NCBI GenBank assembly: GCA_036524155.1
Contig: DATDCV010000068.1
Location: forward strand, 1-6,571
Origin: DATDCV01 sp036524155
Lineage (GTDB): Bacteria > Verrucomicrobiota > Verrucomicrobiia > Limisphaerales > UBA8199
Reading direction: 5' to 3'
Length of the DNA: 6,571 nucleotides
Position numbers and translations under genes: made by a program. Shown here piece after piece: positions 5,330 to 6,571 of the stretch (positions within the stretch are counted from its first letter, which is position 1; every line of letters starts with the position of its first letter). The notes under the pieces were generated by a model, which was not told the origin of the DNA, did no database searches, and saw only the letters and a list, made by a program, of their open reading frames with translations.

Positions 5330-5617
5330 TCATTGAGCCAGCGTCTGATCCATCTTTTTCTGGTAGAAGAAACGTTCCTCGGGCTCGAACGGGCGGGCGA
5401 AGATCACCCGGACCTGTTTGCCGTTCGTGCGATACACGCTGAAGATGCCTGTGCCGCTGACGGACATGCCGAGGTTGAAAAACCTGGCTTGAACCGAGAA
5501 GCGTGGCGAATCGGGCAACAGCCGGATCGCGAAGGGATCCTCAAACGTTTCTTCGATTTCCTGCAGCGTCAAAGAGCTGTCGAGATTGAAAGGCGGGTTA
5601 TTCCAATCAAACTCCAT
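5330..5617 (-). CDS. brnT: BrnT-like toxin, divergent at the N-terminus
   Basis: A 95-residue protein from the ATG at 5617. BrnT toxins are small RelE-like ribonucleases that block translation. Visible family features are the opening MEFDW, the segment EIEETFEDPFAI (19-31; 'eEa..vF.DP.a' in BrnT), RFFNLGMSVSGTGIFSVYRTNG (45-66; 'R...iG.s..gr.l.Vv.t..g') and QVRVIFARPFEPEERFFYQ (68-86; 'iRiISAR.a...Er..Y'). The conserved N-terminal 'K..N..KHG' motif that normally follows the first strand is absent; NNPPFNLDSSLTL stands there instead. The protein may therefore be an inactive or altered toxin, or a divergent branch. Length is normal for the family. It is followed by a matching antitoxin and preceded by a promoter with an internal palindrome. 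The fold assignment is fairly secure; activity is uncertain. Confidence 0.72.
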   Translation of the reverse strand: MEFDWNNPPFNLDSSLTLQEIEETFEDPFAIRLLPDSPRFSVQARFFNLGMSVSGTGIFSVYRTNGKQVRVIFARPFEPEERFFYQKKMDQTLAQ

Positions 5618-5663
5618 AAGGCCCTAATTGTATATCCATCGCCCATGCAATGTCGTTACAATG

Positions 5664-5692
5664 TATTTACATGCGCGCATGGATGCTGTCAA
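5664..5692 (-). promoter_or_regulatory. Sigma70-like promoter ahead of the toxin-antitoxin pair
   Basis: On the minus strand an exact TTGACA (5692-5687) is followed after 17 bases by TAAATA (5669-5664), which is only a partial match to TATAAT. TACATT a few bases further is an alternative -10. The implied transcript leader is about 40 bases. With only 11 bp between antitoxin and pseudopilin genes, this promoter could also serve the pseudopilin operon. Confidence 0.5.
5670..5681. promoter_or_regulatory. 12-bp perfect palindrome in the promoter spacer, candidate operator
   Basis: CATGCGCGCATG is fully self-complementary and lies entirely within the 17-bp spacer between the -35 and -10 elements. 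A ribbon-helix-helix dimer bound there would block RNA polymerase, the usual way such antitoxins control their own genes. Two CAATGT direct repeats exactly 11 bp apart (5648-5653, 5659-5664) on the plus strand are further candidate half-sites. Confidence 0.45.
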
Positions 5693-5737
5693 CAGAAATT
5701 CTGAACAAATCTGAAGAATTGGAGGGGGTCAGGTGTT

Positions 5738-5777
5738 GGAGCAACGGAGTATTGGAGTGATGAAGTGATGATGGATT
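5738..5777 (+). repeat. Degenerate octamer tandem repeat (GGAGTGAT-type), five units
   Basis: Read on the plus strand in steps of eight from 5738: GGAGCAAC, GGAGTATT, GGAGTGAT, GAAGTGAT, GATGGATT. The GGAG/GAAG phase is exact at 5738, 5746, 5754 and 5762. It forms an inverted partner with the block at 5917-5948. Confidence 0.7.
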
Positions 5778-5916
5778 GGTGCAAGTCGCTATTGATAATT
5801 ATGTTATGCGGCAATAATGCCAGGTTCGTCAGACCAGTCCGCCCCATCTCACACCGGCGACCTGAACGGCTGACGGCGATTAGTCAGATACGCTAGAAGC
5901 GAAGGGATGGCTCAGC

Positions 5917-5948
5917 ACTACTCCACCACTCCATCACCCCAGCACTCC
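5917..5948 (-). repeat. Degenerate octamer tandem repeat (GGAGTGNT), four units, opposite orientation
   Basis: Read on the minus strand from 5948: GGAGTGCT, GGGGTGAT, GGAGTGGT, GGAGTAGT, again with exact period eight. By hand count 21 of 32 positions agree with the plus-strand block at 5738-5769. The two could pair as an imperfect stem around a loop of roughly 140 bases just after the gspF stop. Confidence 0.7.
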
Positions 5949-5969
5949 ACTTCTGCGCCGCTCCGCTTC

Positions 5970-6571
5970 CTAATCGTTCTTGTCCTTGGGACCGCCTTCG
6001 GTGCCGAGGGTGTTCATGAGGTCAATGAGCGGCAAAAACATGGCGATGACGATGCTGCCGACGACCACAGCAAGGAACACAATCATAATCGGCTCGAGCA
6101 GGGAGGTCATAGCGGCAACGGCGTTATCGACTTCGTCGTCGTAATTGTCGGCGATCTTCAGAAGCATTTCGGGCAAAGCGCCGGTTTGTTCGCCGACGTC
6201 GACCATGCTGATAACCATCGGGGGAAAAATGCCGGAGGCTTCCAGCGGAGCGGTAATCGTTTCACCCTCTTTGACGCTTTCATGGACGGAACCGACAGCG
6301 TTTGAAATGATGACGTTGCCGGCGGTCTCCTTGACAATGGTAAGCGCCTGAAGAATCGGCACGCCGCTGCTGACGAGGGTGCCGAGCGTGCGGGTGAAGC
6401 GGGAGATGGAAACTTTGCTGACGACTGGTCCGATAACGGGCATCTTGAGTTTAAATTTATCCCAGACGTGCCGCCCGAACTTGGTCTTGGTGAAGAGCAC
6501 GAACACGATGTAAACAGCGACCACAATGGCCAGGGTGACCAGGATGTTATCCTTGACCATACGGCTGGTGC
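5970..6571 (-). CDS. gspF: GspF/PilC-family inner-membrane platform protein (C-terminal part)
   Basis: About 199 residues are visible, ending at TAG (5972-5970); the frame stays open to the right edge, so the N-terminal half is outside the window. The visible part is the second T2SSF domain. A membrane helix (NILVTLAIVVAVYIVFVLF, about residues 5-23 from the internal Met at 6560) is followed by the family core WDKFKLKMPVIGPVVSKVSI, SRFTRTLGTLVSSGVPILQAL and EGETITAPLEASGIFPPMV, then VDVGEQTGALPEML. A second membrane helix follows (EPIMIVFLAVVVGSIVIAMF). The C-terminal tail TEGGPKDKND is short and charged. GspF/PilC sits in the inner membrane and couples the assembly ATPase to pilin polymerisation, which fits the pseudopilin genes that follow after the toxin-antitoxin pair. 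Whether it belongs to a secretion system or a pilus cannot be told from this part. Confidence 0.93.
   Translation of the reverse strand, partial: TSRMVKDNILVTLAIVVAVYIVFVLFTKTKFGRHVWDKFKLKMPVIGPVVSKVSISRFTRTLGTLVSSGVPILQALTIVKETAGNVIISNAVGSVHESVKEGETITAPLEASGIFPPMVISMVDVGEQTGALPEMLLKIADNYDDEVDNAVAAMTSLLEPIMIVFLAVVVGSIVIAMFLPLIDLMNTLGTEGGPKDKND

Larger units (their letters stand above)
5693..5969. other. Intergenic region between gspF-like gene and toxin-antitoxin promoter
   Basis: I see no supported gene in these 277 bp. They contain two octamer-repeat blocks described separately, an AT-rich stretch (about 5789-5807), a small 4-bp-stem hairpin GGCA-ATAA-TGCC (5810-5821) and no hairpin followed by a T-run on the minus strand. 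The end of the gspF transcript is therefore not marked by a classical intrinsic terminator. Confidence 0.6.

Noticed and set aside
5810..5821. Intrinsic terminator at the small hairpin GGCA-ATAA-TGCC
   Set aside because: The stem is only four base pairs and no T-run follows on either strand.
5738..5948. CRISPR array
   Set aside because: The units are eight bases with no spacers and the two blocks face opposite ways; no cas genes are near.
5907..6305. Plus-strand reading frame starting in the octamer block
   Set aside because: Antisense to the well-supported gspF-like gene and begins in repeat sequence.

Overview
The window looks like part of a chromosome from the phylum Verrucomicrobiota, probably a Limisphaerales/Pedosphaera-like lineage. 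This rests on recognition of protein families, not on a search. The evidence is a run of very divergent pseudopilin genes matching the four-gene 'Verru_Chthon cassette' (TIGRFAM families for proteins A-D), cleavage motifs of the type RAFTLIELL and RRGFTLIELL, moderately high GC, and several kinds of short palindromic or tandem repeats. All supported genes lie on the minus strand, so the biological order runs from high to low coordinates.

Layout in direction of transcription: (1) 6571-5970, the C-terminal part of a GspF/PilC inner-membrane platform protein, cut by the window edge. (2) 5969-5618, a 352-bp intergenic region holding two blocks of period-8 repeats in opposite orientation and a sigma70-like promoter whose spacer carries a perfect 12-bp palindrome. 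(3) 5617-5048, a toxin-antitoxin-like pair: a divergent BrnT-like protein, then a ribbon-helix-helix antitoxin of the CopG type. (4) 5036-1, six successive pseudopilin genes. Two are GspG-like, followed by a GspH-like (cassette D), a GspI/PilV-like (cassette B), a GspJ/PilW-like (cassette C) and a GspK/PilX-like (cassette A, truncated by the window start). The last five genes are joined by 4-bp ATGA/GTGA stop-start overlaps, which implies one translationally coupled operon.

The order G-G-H-I-J-K matches the gspGHIJK order of a type II secretion system. Even the K-like member lacks the Glu5 that the other five have. The Verrucomicrobia-specific cassette can therefore be read as a divergent T2SS/type IV pilus-like pseudopilus: G forms the shaft, H/I/J/K form the minor or tip complex, and GspF is the membrane platform.

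The most unusual signal is the content of the leader-coding segments, the DNA just upstream of each prepilin peptidase cleavage site. The leaders are very long (37 to about 100 residues). Two of them are made largely of inverted pairs of REP-like palindromes, one contains four copies of a 7-bp tandem repeat able to shift the frame, and one is an Arg/Gly-rich purine tract. The discarded leader peptide appears to act as a landing zone for genomic repeats. The toxin-antitoxin pair between gspF and the pseudopilins is a second oddity: it leaves only 11 bp before the first pseudopilin, so the pilus genes may be read from its promoter.
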